Positions 1-8,824 of a DNA stretch of 64,000 nucleotides are shown in pieces (positions within the stretch are counted from its first letter, which is position 1; every line of letters starts with the position of its first letter). Position numbers and translations under genes: made by a program. The stretch spans positions 620,001-684,000 of the forward strand of contig NZ_RJKN01000001.1 of NCBI RefSeq assembly GCF_003751265.1, read 5' to 3'. The notes beneath the pieces were generated by a model, which was given only the letters and a program-made list of their open reading frames with translations, did not search any database and was not told the origin of the DNA. The DNA is from Pseudokineococcus lusitanus. Its GTDB lineage: Bacteria; Actinomycetota; Actinomycetes; Actinomycetales; Quadrisphaeraceae.

Positions 1-1
1 C

Positions 2-226
2 GGCGCCCGCGTGACCCTCGGCCTGGCTCGTGGCGTCGACGACGTCGTCGAGCGGCTCCGCTCCGTGGAGTGGGCCTGGGCGCCCGGCGCCGCGCTGACC
101 CTCACCCCGCAGATCGGTGAGCGGCCGCCCGACCTCGAGGACCGCTTCGTCTCGTCCATCCGGCACGTCGCGCGCGTCGTCGGAGCCGTCGCCGCCGCCG
201 TCCGCCAGCAGCAGAGCAGGAGGTAG
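2..226 (+). CDS. C-terminal end of a phage tail-region protein (5' partial)
   Basis: The open frame runs into the left edge of the window, so only about 74 C-terminal residues are visible; an internal GTG at base 11 is not evidence of the real start. The fragment is helical and Arg/Ala-rich at its end. It stops 2 nt before the next gene, and the AGGAGG that serves that gene overlaps its last codons, so the two are translationally close. By position it belongs to the tail or tail-tip operon. No family can be assigned from the fragment; a Gp37-like siphovirus tail protein is one possibility. Confidence 0.6.
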   Translation, partial: GARVTLGLARGVDDVVERLRSVEWAWAPGAALTLTPQIGERPPDLEDRFVSSIRHVARVVGAVAAAVRQQQSRR

Positions 227-228
227 TC

Positions 229-1287
229 GTGGCCATCACGAGCACCGGGTACAACGGCGAGGTCGACTACGTCGCCTTCTCGCAGTGGCAGCTGGCGCTG
301 GGCGACGAGCACGGCGTCGAGGGCAGCACCGACCTGCGCGTCACGCCCGTGGCGGGCAAGGAGCGCACCGTGGCCGTCGCGCCGGGCGCCGCGTACGGCT
401 GGGGCGTCCGCGACGTCTCCGACGCCGTCGTCGAGCTGCAGGCACCCGCACCGTCGGGCACCGCGCTCGTCTGGCACACCGTCGCCGTCCGCCGTGACTA
501 CGCCGCCCAGAGCACGAGCCTCGTGCTCGTGCAGTCCGCCGCCGGCGACGGGCAGGCACTCGCCGCCGCGCTCGACGCCCAGAGCGTCCCGGGCGTCGTC
601 ACGCTGCAGGGGCTGGCGACCTTCTCGGTCCGTGGCGGCGTCACCGCGGTGCAGGCCGTCGTCGACCACCGCCGCCGCACCACGAAGGTGCGCACCTCCC
701 CGACGCTGTCCGGCCTCGGCCGCCCCGGGCCCGGCCTGGTCGGCATGCTCGACGGCGAGGCCTGGCTGTGGCGCGCCGAGCTCGTCGCCGGCAGCTGGAC
801 CTGGCAGCGCCAGCGCGACCCCGTGCAGGGCTCCTTCGGCCCGACGTACGTCGGCGGCGTGCTCGAGTCGCTGCCCGCCTCCCGCACCCACCGGGTCGGC
901 AGCGCCGGGCACCCGTCGTGGCGCTCGTGGCCCTTCCCGACGCAGTTCCTCGGCTACGTCGACGTCCCCAACCAGAACCGGCCCTACCGCCTCGTCCTGG
1001 ACTTCAACTTCGTCGCCGGCACCGGCGGCACCGGCTCGCGCTTCGCCTACTTCGCCCGCGCCGGCTCGGCCGACGCGCCGAACCTCGGCGAGTCGATCAT
1101 CGGCGGCGACGCCGGCCCCGAGGCCGACGTCCCCCAGACCCGCCGCCTGGTCGTGGCCACGCCCACGGCGCAGGTCTTCACCGGCGCGACCCGCGTCTAC
1201 CTCGTCGCGGAGCGCTCCGGCGACACCCAGGGCGAGGTCGCCATCGTCCAGGACCTCCTGCGCGCCACCCCGGTCTACGCGGACTGA
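229..1287 (+). CDS. Phage minor tail / baseplate-type structural protein
   Basis: A 352-residue protein with a GTG start 6 nt after an AGGAGG. It is rich in Gly, Ala, Thr and Val with alternating short beta-strand-like stretches, has no signal peptide and no membrane segment. The N-terminal part (about residues 1-170) looks like the small all-beta domains found at the start of actinophage tail-tip proteins. The C-terminal part (about 200-352) has aromatic strand motifs such as FLGYVDVPNQNRPYRLVLDF. It opens a run of beta-rich adhesin-like genes, so a tail-tip role is likely. The exact family is not recognised. Confidence 0.65.
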   Translation: MAITSTGYNGEVDYVAFSQWQLALGDEHGVEGSTDLRVTPVAGKERTVAVAPGAAYGWGVRDVSDAVVELQAPAPSGTALVWHTVAVRRDYAAQSTSLVLVQSAAGDGQALAAALDAQSVPGVVTLQGLATFSVRGGVTAVQAVVDHRRRTTKVRTSPTLSGLGRPGPGLVGMLDGEAWLWRAELVAGSWTWQRQRDPVQGSFGPTYVGGVLESLPASRTHRVGSAGHPSWRSWPFPTQFLGYVDVPNQNRPYRLVLDFNFVAGTGGTGSRFAYFARAGSADAPNLGESIIGGDAGPEADVPQTRRLVVATPTAQVFTGATRVYLVAERSGDTQGEVAIVQDLLRATPVYAD

Positions 1288-1356
1288 CCACCGCCCCACC
1301 CCAGCGCGCCCGCGACCGCGGCCCGCGCCCCTCCGTCATGCCCAGAGGAGACCCGC

Positions 1357-3192
1357 GTGGCCGCGACGACCTTCGCCCCCGACGGCACCCCGCTCTACAC
1401 CTACGGCGGCGGCGTCGCGCTCGCCGTCGGCGAGGACACCCTCGCCCGCGGCGCCACGTGCGTGCTGCGGGAGAGCCCCGCTGGCGCCGTCGTGCCGATG
1501 TACGACCTGCGACTGCAGCGGATCGACAGCGTGCGCACCGGCGAGGTCACCGGCGCCTTCCCCGGCTTCTACGCCGCCCGCCCCACCGGCGTCCTCGACG
1601 CCGGCTCGGTCCAGCTGCCGATCTCCTCGACCGAGGCCATCGAGGCAGGGCTCAGCGCCGAGGCCCGCGCGGCCTCGCTCGAGCAGGTCTTCGAGCGGCT
1701 GCTCGCCTCTCTCGGCGGCTACGTCACCGACGCCGAGCTCGAGCAGCGCCTGTCCGGGCTGAGCACGGGCGGCGGCACGACGACGGTCGACACCCTCGGC
1801 GGCGCCAGCGACCTCGCCAAGCTGCTGCTGCGCGACACCACCCGCGAGGAGATGCGCTCGCGGCTGGCAGCGGGCACCTCCTCGCTCGCCCTCGGCACCT
1901 CGTCGACGACGGCGAAGCGCGGCGACTACAAGCCCGCGCTCGAGGACCTCGACGGCTCGGGGACGGCCGGCCGCCAGCTGCTGGCCAGCGGCACCGTCGA
2001 GGACGCGCTGCGGGTTCTGGGCGTCACCGCCGGCAGCGGCGGGGGCACGGGCGGAGCCAGCGTCGCGGCGGTGCTCGCCGCCGTGGGCGAGGTCTCCTTC
2101 GACGAGCTCGGCGGCGACGACAACGCCCGCGTGACGGCGATGAACGCCTACCACCGGTCGCACGGCGGGCGGCCGTCGAAGACGGTGCGGCTGCCGGCCC
2201 GGCAGATCGACACCAACGTGCCGATCCTGCTCTACAGCGGCCTGTCGATGGCCGGCCGCGAGGGCCCCGCGCGGGAGTTCCAGCGCGGGACCATCTGGAA
2301 CTGGCAGGGACCCGCCGGCTCGTCCTGCCTGGCCTTCCCCTCCGACGCGCAGACCAACCAGAGCTACCCGTCCGACGGCTCCCCGCGCGACATCACCATG
2401 CGCGGCATCCAGTTCCAGGGCGGCGCCTCCACGCACTGGATGCCGAAGAACAGCATGACCGGGCAGGACATCGCCGGGAAGACGCTCTGGTACTGCGAGT
2501 TCAAGGACTGCGGCTGGAAGAACTTCTCCACCGTCTGGTGGGGCTACGTCACCGGCTGTTCCTTCGCCACCGGCGTCTCGCACTTCCAGGCCATCGGCGA
2601 CACGGCCATCTTCCTCGGCGGCTCCGAGACGACGGTCTTCGGCAACGACGGCTACTCCTTCGCCGCGAGCTCGACGTCGACGCAGACGGCCACGCCCTTC
2701 ATGCGCTCGATGCTGTCGAAGTCGACCGTCGGCCGGTGCATGATCACCGCCCGCGGCGCCGGGTGGGGCCTGACCATCGAGGGCGGCTACAACTCCACCT
2801 TCGACCAGCTCGCCATCGACGCGCAGAACTCCTCGCGCATCAACGGCAAGGCGCTGCTGGTCACCGGCGGCGCCGGCCACGTCATCTCGTCGCTGTCGGT
2901 CAAGGGCGCCATGGCCGCGCCCTCGTCGACCGCGTCGGCGCTCGACCGGGCCTTCGTCGTCGTGACGGGCGGCTCCCAGCTGCTCCTCGAGCGGCACAAG
3001 CTCACCCGCCGCGAGACGTCCTACGCCGCCGACCAGCCCGTCGTGCACGTGGCCTCGTCGCTGGCCGACCGCGCCCTCGTCATCGGCGCCGGGACGTACG
3101 ACGGCTTCATCGACCCGGCCGCCGTGCGGGTCGCCCGTGCCGACCAGGTCCTGACGACCGACCCGCGCGTGCGCTTCCTCGTCGCCGCCTGA
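1357..3192 (+). CDS. Phage tail spike/fibre protein with right-handed beta-helix domain
   Basis: A 611-residue protein with a GTG start 6 nt after AGAGGAG. Residues 1 to about 230 form a mixed N-terminal region with an acidic, partly helical segment and a Gly-rich linker near residue 225. From about residue 290 there are short Gly/Asn/Ser-rich strands (for example MRGIQFQGGAS, YCEFKDCGWKNF) typical of pectate-lyase-like parallel beta helices, the fold used by phage tailspikes for binding or cutting surface glycans. No catalytic residues can be named. It lies in the same transcription unit as the neighbouring tail genes. Confidence 0.72.
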   Translation: MAATTFAPDGTPLYTYGGGVALAVGEDTLARGATCVLRESPAGAVVPMYDLRLQRIDSVRTGEVTGAFPGFYAARPTGVLDAGSVQLPISSTEAIEAGLSAEARAASLEQVFERLLASLGGYVTDAELEQRLSGLSTGGGTTTVDTLGGASDLAKLLLRDTTREEMRSRLAAGTSSLALGTSSTTAKRGDYKPALEDLDGSGTAGRQLLASGTVEDALRVLGVTAGSGGGTGGASVAAVLAAVGEVSFDELGGDDNARVTAMNAYHRSHGGRPSKTVRLPARQIDTNVPILLYSGLSMAGREGPAREFQRGTIWNWQGPAGSSCLAFPSDAQTNQSYPSDGSPRDITMRGIQFQGGASTHWMPKNSMTGQDIAGKTLWYCEFKDCGWKNFSTVWWGYVTGCSFATGVSHFQAIGDTAIFLGGSETTVFGNDGYSFAASSTSTQTATPFMRSMLSKSTVGRCMITARGAGWGLTIEGGYNSTFDQLAIDAQNSSRINGKALLVTGGAGHVISSLSVKGAMAAPSSTASALDRAFVVVTGGSQLLLERHKLTRRETSYAADQPVVHVASSLADRALVIGAGTYDGFIDPAAVRVARADQVLTTDPRVRFLVAA

Positions 3193-3220
3193 CCCGCCCG
3201 ACGAGCAGGAGGAGGACCAC

Positions 3221-4321
3221 ATGGCAGGCGCTCTGCTCACCGGCTCCGGAGACACCTCGAGCGCGACGGCGGCCTCGGGCACGTCGATCACGGTGCCCCG
3301 CCCGACCTCGACGGTGGCCGGGGACCGCCTCGTCGCGGTCGTGCACGGCCGCAACAACTCCGGGCCCTACACGGCCCCGCCGTCTGGGTGGGTGCTGCTG
3401 GGCCACCCCGCCGAGACGACCGTCGGCTGGGTCGGCGTCTACGTCCACGAGGTGCCCTCCGGCGGCCCCGCAGCGTCCTGGGTCTGGGCAGGCGGCTCGG
3501 GCCGCCACACGGCCGTCGTGGCGCGCTCGCAGGACCTCGCGCCGATCAGCTCGCTGGTCGACGTCGTCGGCGCGTACACGACGCTGATCCAGGCCAGCAC
3601 CGACCCGCGGGTCGTGCTGTCGGAGGTCGTGACGTCGGAGTCGCACACGCTGCTGCTGGCCGTCGCCAGCATCAACACCACCGACGCCTCCCCGACCCGG
3701 CTCGTGCCGCCGGCGGAGATGACGACGGTGGGCTCGGTCAACACGGCCACCGGCGCCTCGGACACCGGCCTGACCGTCGCGCAGGCGCTGCAGGTGCCTT
3801 CCGGGGCCACCGGCACCCGCACGTTGCGCCCGCCGGCGAACACGCCCGCCGGGAGCGTCGGCTCCGGCATGGGCTGGCTGCTCGCGCTGAAGACGGTCAA
3901 CAAGCCGTCCATCGCCGACACGACGGCGCCGACCATCAGCATCGCCGAGCCGGCCAGCGGCCAGGTCGTCGCCGGGACGGTCACCATCTCCGGGCTCGTG
4001 GCCGACGACGTCGGCGTGGACTACGTCGACGTCACCGTCGGCGGCGTCGCGCTCGGCCGGGCCACCATCGCCGGGAGCACCTGGACCCGGTCGTGGGACA
4101 CCACCGCCCGCGGCAACGGCTCGGTGACCATCTCGGCGACCGCCCGGGACACCGCGGGCAACACCGCCTCGGCGACCCGCTCGACGACCGTCGCCAACGG
4201 CTCCGCCGGCGGCTCCCTCACCCCGCTGGCGCTGGCACCTCGGGACCGGCCGCGCGACATCGCGCAGATGGACGCCGACCTCGACGTGGTGCTGGCCTGG
4301 CTCGACGCGAACGGGCTCTGA
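3221..4321 (+). CDS. Phage tail protein with bacterial Ig-like domain
   Basis: A 366-residue protein; ATG start after AGGAGGAGG. Residues 1 to about 230 are beta-rich with repeated Thr/Ser/Gly. About 234-328 form an Ig-like domain that starts DTTAPTISI, contains VTISGLVADDVGV and ends DTAGNTASATRSTTV, the pattern of bacterial Ig-like domains seen in adhesins and phage tail proteins. The last 35 residues are a short helical tail. A very similar domain recurs in the protein at 5384-8317. The next gene begins one base after this stop codon, so the pair is probably co-translated. A receptor-binding accessory role is inferred. Confidence 0.7.
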   Translation: MAGALLTGSGDTSSATAASGTSITVPRPTSTVAGDRLVAVVHGRNNSGPYTAPPSGWVLLGHPAETTVGWVGVYVHEVPSGGPAASWVWAGGSGRHTAVVARSQDLAPISSLVDVVGAYTTLIQASTDPRVVLSEVVTSESHTLLLAVASINTTDASPTRLVPPAEMTTVGSVNTATGASDTGLTVAQALQVPSGATGTRTLRPPANTPAGSVGSGMGWLLALKTVNKPSIADTTAPTISIAEPASGQVVAGTVTISGLVADDVGVDYVDVTVGGVALGRATIAGSTWTRSWDTTARGNGSVTISATARDTAGNTASATRSTTVANGSAGGSLTPLALAPRDRPRDIAQMDADLDVVLAWLDANGL

Positions 4322-4322
4322 C

Positions 4323-5372
4323 GTGCGCGACCTCCGCCAGCTCGACCGGCTCCTGACCGGCGCGATCGGCCGCCTGACCGTCGCCTCCGGCGGCGGCCGC
4401 GCCGCCCGCCTCGCCATGGTCTACGGCGTCGACAAGCCCCACGACGGCCTCGCGGGCATCCCCGCCGGCACGGCGATGGTCGACCACCCGAACGTCACGA
4501 CCCTCTTCATCGACGAGGTGCCCGCGCGGCCCTTCGTCGGGGTCCGCTTCAACGTCCGCGTCGTCGTCCGCTGCGACGTCTCCTCGTTGGGGCAGCCGCT
4601 GTTCCAGGCCTGCGAGCTGCGCGGCTCCGCGACGGCGCCGACGTCGGACCAGGCGCTGCTCGACTGCACCCACGCGCTGTGCAAGGGCGTCGAGGTCGAG
4701 GACAGCCTCTTCCGCCCGCAGACGCCGACGATGTTCACCTCGGGCGTCCTCGGCCACGACTTCGTGATCCGCCGGTCGGTCTTCGAGCACTGCGTCGACG
4801 GCTTCAGCTCCTACAACACCAACGCCGGCACCACCGACTACGACGTCCGCGTCCAGGTGCTCGGGTGCATCGCCCGGCTCGCCGCGATGTGGAAGGTCCC
4901 CACCACCCGGCACGCCGACGGCGTCTCCCACAACGACGTCCTGGGCCAGCTGCAGGGCGGCAAGGGCGCGGTCGTCCGCGGCTGCCTCGTCGACGGCACC
5001 CCCTCGTCCACGGTCGGCGACCAGGACGCCGTCACCCCCGGCGCCGGCCGCCGGTGCCTGTCCGCGGTCCTCATCTCCTCGCTGCACCCCGCCGACGGCG
5101 CGGTCATCGACCGCAATTGGCTGTCCAACACAAAGTTCGGCGTCGAGGCCGACGGCGCGGCCGACCTCACCGGCACCGGCACGGTCACCGGCAACCGGCT
5201 GACCAACCACGTCGTCCCGATCAACCTCGACGCCACCCAGCGAGCCGGCTTCACCGTCTCGGCCAACGTCGACGGCGCCACCGGCGCAGCGATCGGCGCG
5301 ACGTACCAGGGCGGCGGCACGAGCACCACCAACGGCACCTACGGCGCCACCTACGGCACCCTCACCTACTAG
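4323..5372 (+). CDS. Phage protein with parallel beta-helix fold
   Basis: A 349-residue protein starting at a GTG placed immediately after the previous stop codon. After a short helical N-terminus (about residues 1-30), the rest consists of repeating strand turns of the kind VRGCLVDGT, FVIRRSVFEHCVDG and VIDRNWLSNTKFG, which point to a right-handed parallel beta-helix like those of tailspikes and polysaccharide lyases. The end is Gly/Thr/Tyr-rich. It lacks an obvious binding or anchoring N-domain, so it may assemble with a neighbouring tail protein. The enzyme activity, if any, is unknown. Confidence 0.68.
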   Translation: MRDLRQLDRLLTGAIGRLTVASGGGRAARLAMVYGVDKPHDGLAGIPAGTAMVDHPNVTTLFIDEVPARPFVGVRFNVRVVVRCDVSSLGQPLFQACELRGSATAPTSDQALLDCTHALCKGVEVEDSLFRPQTPTMFTSGVLGHDFVIRRSVFEHCVDGFSSYNTNAGTTDYDVRVQVLGCIARLAAMWKVPTTRHADGVSHNDVLGQLQGGKGAVVRGCLVDGTPSSTVGDQDAVTPGAGRRCLSAVLISSLHPADGAVIDRNWLSNTKFGVEADGAADLTGTGTVTGNRLTNHVVPINLDATQRAGFTVSANVDGATGAAIGATYQGGGTSTTNGTYGATYGTLTY

Positions 5373-5383
5373 GAGACGACGAC

Positions 5384-8317
5384 GTGGCGCTCATCGACCG
5401 CTTCCCGCTGCTCAAGGCCTTCCGCGACGCCGTCCCCACCCAGCGGCCCGCCGACACCGCCCCCGCCGGCGACGACCTCTTCCGCGCCCAGCGCGCCACC
5501 GACACCCTCATCACCGTCGCCGACGCGCTCGAGCTCGCTGACGTCGTCACCCTCGCCCGCACCGCCGACCTCGAGGCCTCCGTCGCCGCGCTGCGCCAGC
5601 AGGTCGCCGCCCTGCAGAACGGCACCGGCGACCGCACCTCGCCGGTCGTGGCCATCACCGCCCCCACCTCCGGTGCGACCGTGCAGGAGGTCGTCACCGT
5701 CCGCGGCACGGTCAGCGACGACGTCGCCGTCCGCGACGTCCGCGTCTTCGCCGGGTCGACCAACCTCGGCACCGCCGCCATCGACGCGGCCGCCGGCACC
5801 TGGGAGCTGCGCTGGCCCACCGCCGCCGGCGCCAACGGCGCCGTGACGCTGCTGGCCGTCGCCACCGACACCTCCGGCAACGAGTCCCGCGCCAGCATCA
5901 CCACGACCGTCGACAACTCCGTCCAGGTCGGCCAGTTCTCCGCCGCCCCCTCGTGGGTCAACACCACCGCGCTCGCCGGCCCGATGGACGTCCCCGACTG
6001 GACGCCCACCCGCTCCTACACGCTGCCGAACCTGCCCGCCTCCGGCCGCGACATCACCTCGGCGTGGAACGCCGCCTTCGGCTCCTCCGGGTCCGTCCAG
6101 CACGGCGACGAGGTCCTCATCCCCGCCGGCACCTGGCTGCGGTCCAACCTCGACATCCGCAAGGAGGTCGTCGACGCCTCCGGCGCCGTCGGGCGCTACC
6201 GCATCAAGTTCGGCACCGCCTCGACGAGCGCGCCCGCCACCTTCGAGTCCTACTCCGACACCGAGCACAGCCTGCGCGTCTACTCCAAGAGCAACGTGCA
6301 CGCCGTCTCGGCGGTCAAGGGCAAGAAGCTCGGCGTCTTCCGCGCCCTCGGCGTCGCCGGCCGCGGCGACAAGAACGAGGGCGGCATGGCCACCCTCGCG
6401 CTGCTCGGCGCGGCCGGCTTCCGCGGCCAGGACCTGCTCTTCGAGGGCGCCCGCGCGGCGGGCTTCTTCGCCTACGTCAAGGCCGTCAACTACCTGCTCA
6501 ACCGGGTGCGGTTCGCCGGGTCCAAGGCCGACGCCATCCACAACGCCGGCGGGTCCTCCTACGGCGCCTTCGTCGACTGCGAGTCCGACGACCACGGCGA
6601 CGACGGCGTGGCGATCGTCCACTACGACAAGCGCGACTCCATCGACGCCCAGCCCCACCACATCGAGGTGCACCGCCACCGCGTGGGCCCCAACGCCCAC
6701 GGCCGCGGCCTGGCCGTCATCGCCGGCCGCGACGTCTTCGTCCGGGGCCTCGACGTCACCGCCTCGGCGGCCGCCGGCATCATCGTCGACCCCGAGGTGC
6801 CCGGCGGGTCCAACGCCCGCGTCGTCTCCCAGAACGTCCTCATCCAGGACGTCCGGCTCTCGGGCTGCAACTGGCACCCCAAGGTCGACCACGGCTCGGT
6901 GTTCTGCCGGAACCCCACCACCGAGACGGCCGTGACCAACGTGGTCATGGAGTCGGTCACCATCCGCGACGCGCACCCCCTGCGCAGCGCCATCCGCGTG
7001 CTCGGCCCGGGCACCTTCTCGCTGGTCATGCGGGACTTCACCTTCCTCGGGGGGAAGAGCTCGAGCCCCACCGTCGGCGGCAACAACGTCGGCTCGAACG
7101 TCACGACGTCGGGCTTCAACGAGACGGGCGCGTCGACCTCGGCCGTCTCGATCACCCCGCCGTCGCTGGTCTTCGAGACCCCGGGCGAGCGGGCCACCAT
7201 CTCCGGCACCCTCGCCGGCGGCCCGAAGAACGCCGACGGGTCCGCCGCGGCGACCGACGCCACCTACCTGATGACCAACAAGGAGATTCAGGGCAAGGCC
7301 GGCGACACCCGCGGCCTGGCCCGGGTCGTCGTCACGCTGCGCCGCGCCGACGGCTCCGGCGCCACCACGACGCTGCTGGACAAGACCTCCGGCTTCGACG
7401 ACAACGGCGCCTTCTCGGTGCCGTCCTTCGCCTCGACGTCGGTGGCCGACGGCGAGTACGTCATCACCGGCACGGCCTACGGCACCTCCGGCCTGTCGAC
7501 GACCAAGAGCGTGCGCGTCGCGGTGCTCAACACGGTCGCCACGGCGCCCACCCCGACGCCGACCGGCGGCCGACCCTCGGTCACCGCGGCGCCGTTCTTC
7601 GACAACGACGCGGTCGCCTCCGGCACCGTGGGCGCCTCCGCCGCCGGGCTGTACGACTCCACGGGCAACGGCCGGCACTTCGTCCAGCCGTCGACCGCGC
7701 TGCAGCCGCTCGTCGTCGCCGGGCCCCGCAGCGGCCAGAAGGCCGTGCAGCTCGAGGGCGCGTACCTGCGCCTCGCAGCGTCGGGCATCGCGGCCGGCCA
7801 GCAGCGGGTCACCGTGGCCATGGTCGTCCGCTTCGACGGCCAGACCGGCCTCAACCGCCCTGGCGTCATCTCGGCCGCGGCGGCCGGCGCCGACGACTGG
7901 AACCAGACCACCGGCGCGTGGAACAGCAGCGCCCCGCGGCTGTCCACCGACACGGCGCTGACCTCCGGCACCGTCGGCGGCTCGGTCGTGGCGACCAACG
8001 ACTCCGCCTACACCCCCGCCTCGCCCGTGCCCTTCGGCCGGTGGGTGCTCATGGAGTGGGAGGTCGGCACCGACGGCTCCCCGGCGCTCGTGCGCGTCGA
8101 CGGCGTCCAGGTCGGCTCGCTCTCCGGCCGGACGCTGTCCGCCGGCCTCGCGCTCGCCTCGTGGTCGCTGGCCAGCCGCACCTACGCCAACGGCTTCCTG
8201 GACCGCTCGCGCATCAGCGTGACCCGGCTCATGGCCTGGCCCGGTGGCCGGTCGACGACCGAGCGGTCGGCGGTCCTCGAGTGGGCCCGCACCACCTACG
8301 GCGTCGCCAGCACCTGA
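5384..8317 (+). CDS. Large tail spike-like protein: coiled coil, Ig-like, beta-helix, concanavalin-like
   Basis: The 977-residue protein starts at a GTG 6 nt after AGGAGA and 11 nt after the previous stop; the frame stays open much further upstream, but that part overlaps the preceding gene. Order of parts: a helical start with a heptad-like stretch (about 60-90, LEASVAALRQQVAAL), an Ig-like domain (about 92-180), a long beta-helix (about 215-570) opening with ITSAWNAAF and GDEVLIPAGTWL as in pectin-lyase-like phage proteins, a second beta domain (about 590-720), and a C-terminal LamG/concanavalin-like sandwich (about 735-970). Probable receptor-binding or glycan-degrading tailspike. Confidence 0.75.
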   Translation: MALIDRFPLLKAFRDAVPTQRPADTAPAGDDLFRAQRATDTLITVADALELADVVTLARTADLEASVAALRQQVAALQNGTGDRTSPVVAITAPTSGATVQEVVTVRGTVSDDVAVRDVRVFAGSTNLGTAAIDAAAGTWELRWPTAAGANGAVTLLAVATDTSGNESRASITTTVDNSVQVGQFSAAPSWVNTTALAGPMDVPDWTPTRSYTLPNLPASGRDITSAWNAAFGSSGSVQHGDEVLIPAGTWLRSNLDIRKEVVDASGAVGRYRIKFGTASTSAPATFESYSDTEHSLRVYSKSNVHAVSAVKGKKLGVFRALGVAGRGDKNEGGMATLALLGAAGFRGQDLLFEGARAAGFFAYVKAVNYLLNRVRFAGSKADAIHNAGGSSYGAFVDCESDDHGDDGVAIVHYDKRDSIDAQPHHIEVHRHRVGPNAHGRGLAVIAGRDVFVRGLDVTASAAAGIIVDPEVPGGSNARVVSQNVLIQDVRLSGCNWHPKVDHGSVFCRNPTTETAVTNVVMESVTIRDAHPLRSAIRVLGPGTFSLVMRDFTFLGGKSSSPTVGGNNVGSNVTTSGFNETGASTSAVSITPPSLVFETPGERATISGTLAGGPKNADGSAAATDATYLMTNKEIQGKAGDTRGLARVVVTLRRADGSGATTTLLDKTSGFDDNGAFSVPSFASTSVADGEYVITGTAYGTSGLSTTKSVRVAVLNTVATAPTPTPTGGRPSVTAAPFFDNDAVASGTVGASAAGLYDSTGNGRHFVQPSTALQPLVVAGPRSGQKAVQLEGAYLRLAASGIAAGQQRVTVAMVVRFDGQTGLNRPGVISAAAAGADDWNQTTGAWNSSAPRLSTDTALTSGTVGGSVVATNDSAYTPASPVPFGRWVLMEWEVGTDGSPALVRVDGVQVGSLSGRTLSAGLALASWSLASRTYANGFLDRSRISVTRLMAWPGGRSTTERSAVLEWARTTYGVAST

Positions 8318-8323
8318 CGCCCA

Positions 8324-8353
8324 GCGCGGGGGCCGCCTCCACGGCCCCCGCGC
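8324..8353 (+). terminator. GC-rich hairpin inside the tail operon
   Basis: A 12-bp perfect stem with a 6-nt loop lies between the large tailspike gene and the next small gene. It has no clear U-tract. It may terminate part of the transcripts and so lower expression of the downstream genes, or protect the 3' end of the upstream message. Confidence 0.5.
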
Positions 8354-8392
8354 CTCCCCTCCCACCAAACGCTCGCCGACAGGAGCACGCGC

Positions 8393-8821
8393 ATGACCGC
8401 ACCCACGTCCGTCCTCAACAACCTCGCCGACCGCTGGGCCTCGCTCGGCGCGTGGGCGTCGGCGCACACCGCGGCGCCCGGCTCGACCGGCGCCGCCGAG
8501 GTCACCGGCGGCACCTACGAGCGGCTGCAGTCGACGGTCGCGGCCGCCGTCGCCGGCACCGCCCAGGGCACCGTCGTCCGGCTGCCGATCCCCGCCGGCA
8601 CGACCGTGACGCACACCGCCACCCGCACGACCAAGACGGCCACCGGCGAGGGCTCGGTCACCGACGTGCAGCTGCTCGTCAAGCGCGACGACCAGGGCCG
8701 CCTGCTCGCCGCCGACGGCACCCTGCTGCCCGCCGGCGGCACGCCCGTCCCGGCGCCCGAGGTCTTCAACTCGGCGGGCTTCCTCGACGTCACGGTGGCC
8801 TTCACCGTCACCACGAGCTGA
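8393..8821 (+). CDS. Small phage structural protein of unknown family
   Basis: A 142-residue protein with an ATG start 8 nt after an ACAGGAG sequence. The first 30 residues are helical; the remainder is Thr/Val/Gly-rich and predicted beta (VVRLPIPAGTTVTHTATRTT). There is no signal peptide or membrane segment. It ends 3 nt before the next gene. The composition matches small tail-associated or decoration proteins, but no specific family is recognised. Confidence 0.55.
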   Translation: MTAPTSVLNNLADRWASLGAWASAHTAAPGSTGAAEVTGGTYERLQSTVAAAVAGTAQGTVVRLPIPAGTTVTHTATRTTKTATGEGSVTDVQLLVKRDDQGRLLAADGTLLPAGGTPVPAPEVFNSAGFLDVTVAFTVTTS

Positions 8822-8824
8822 CCC

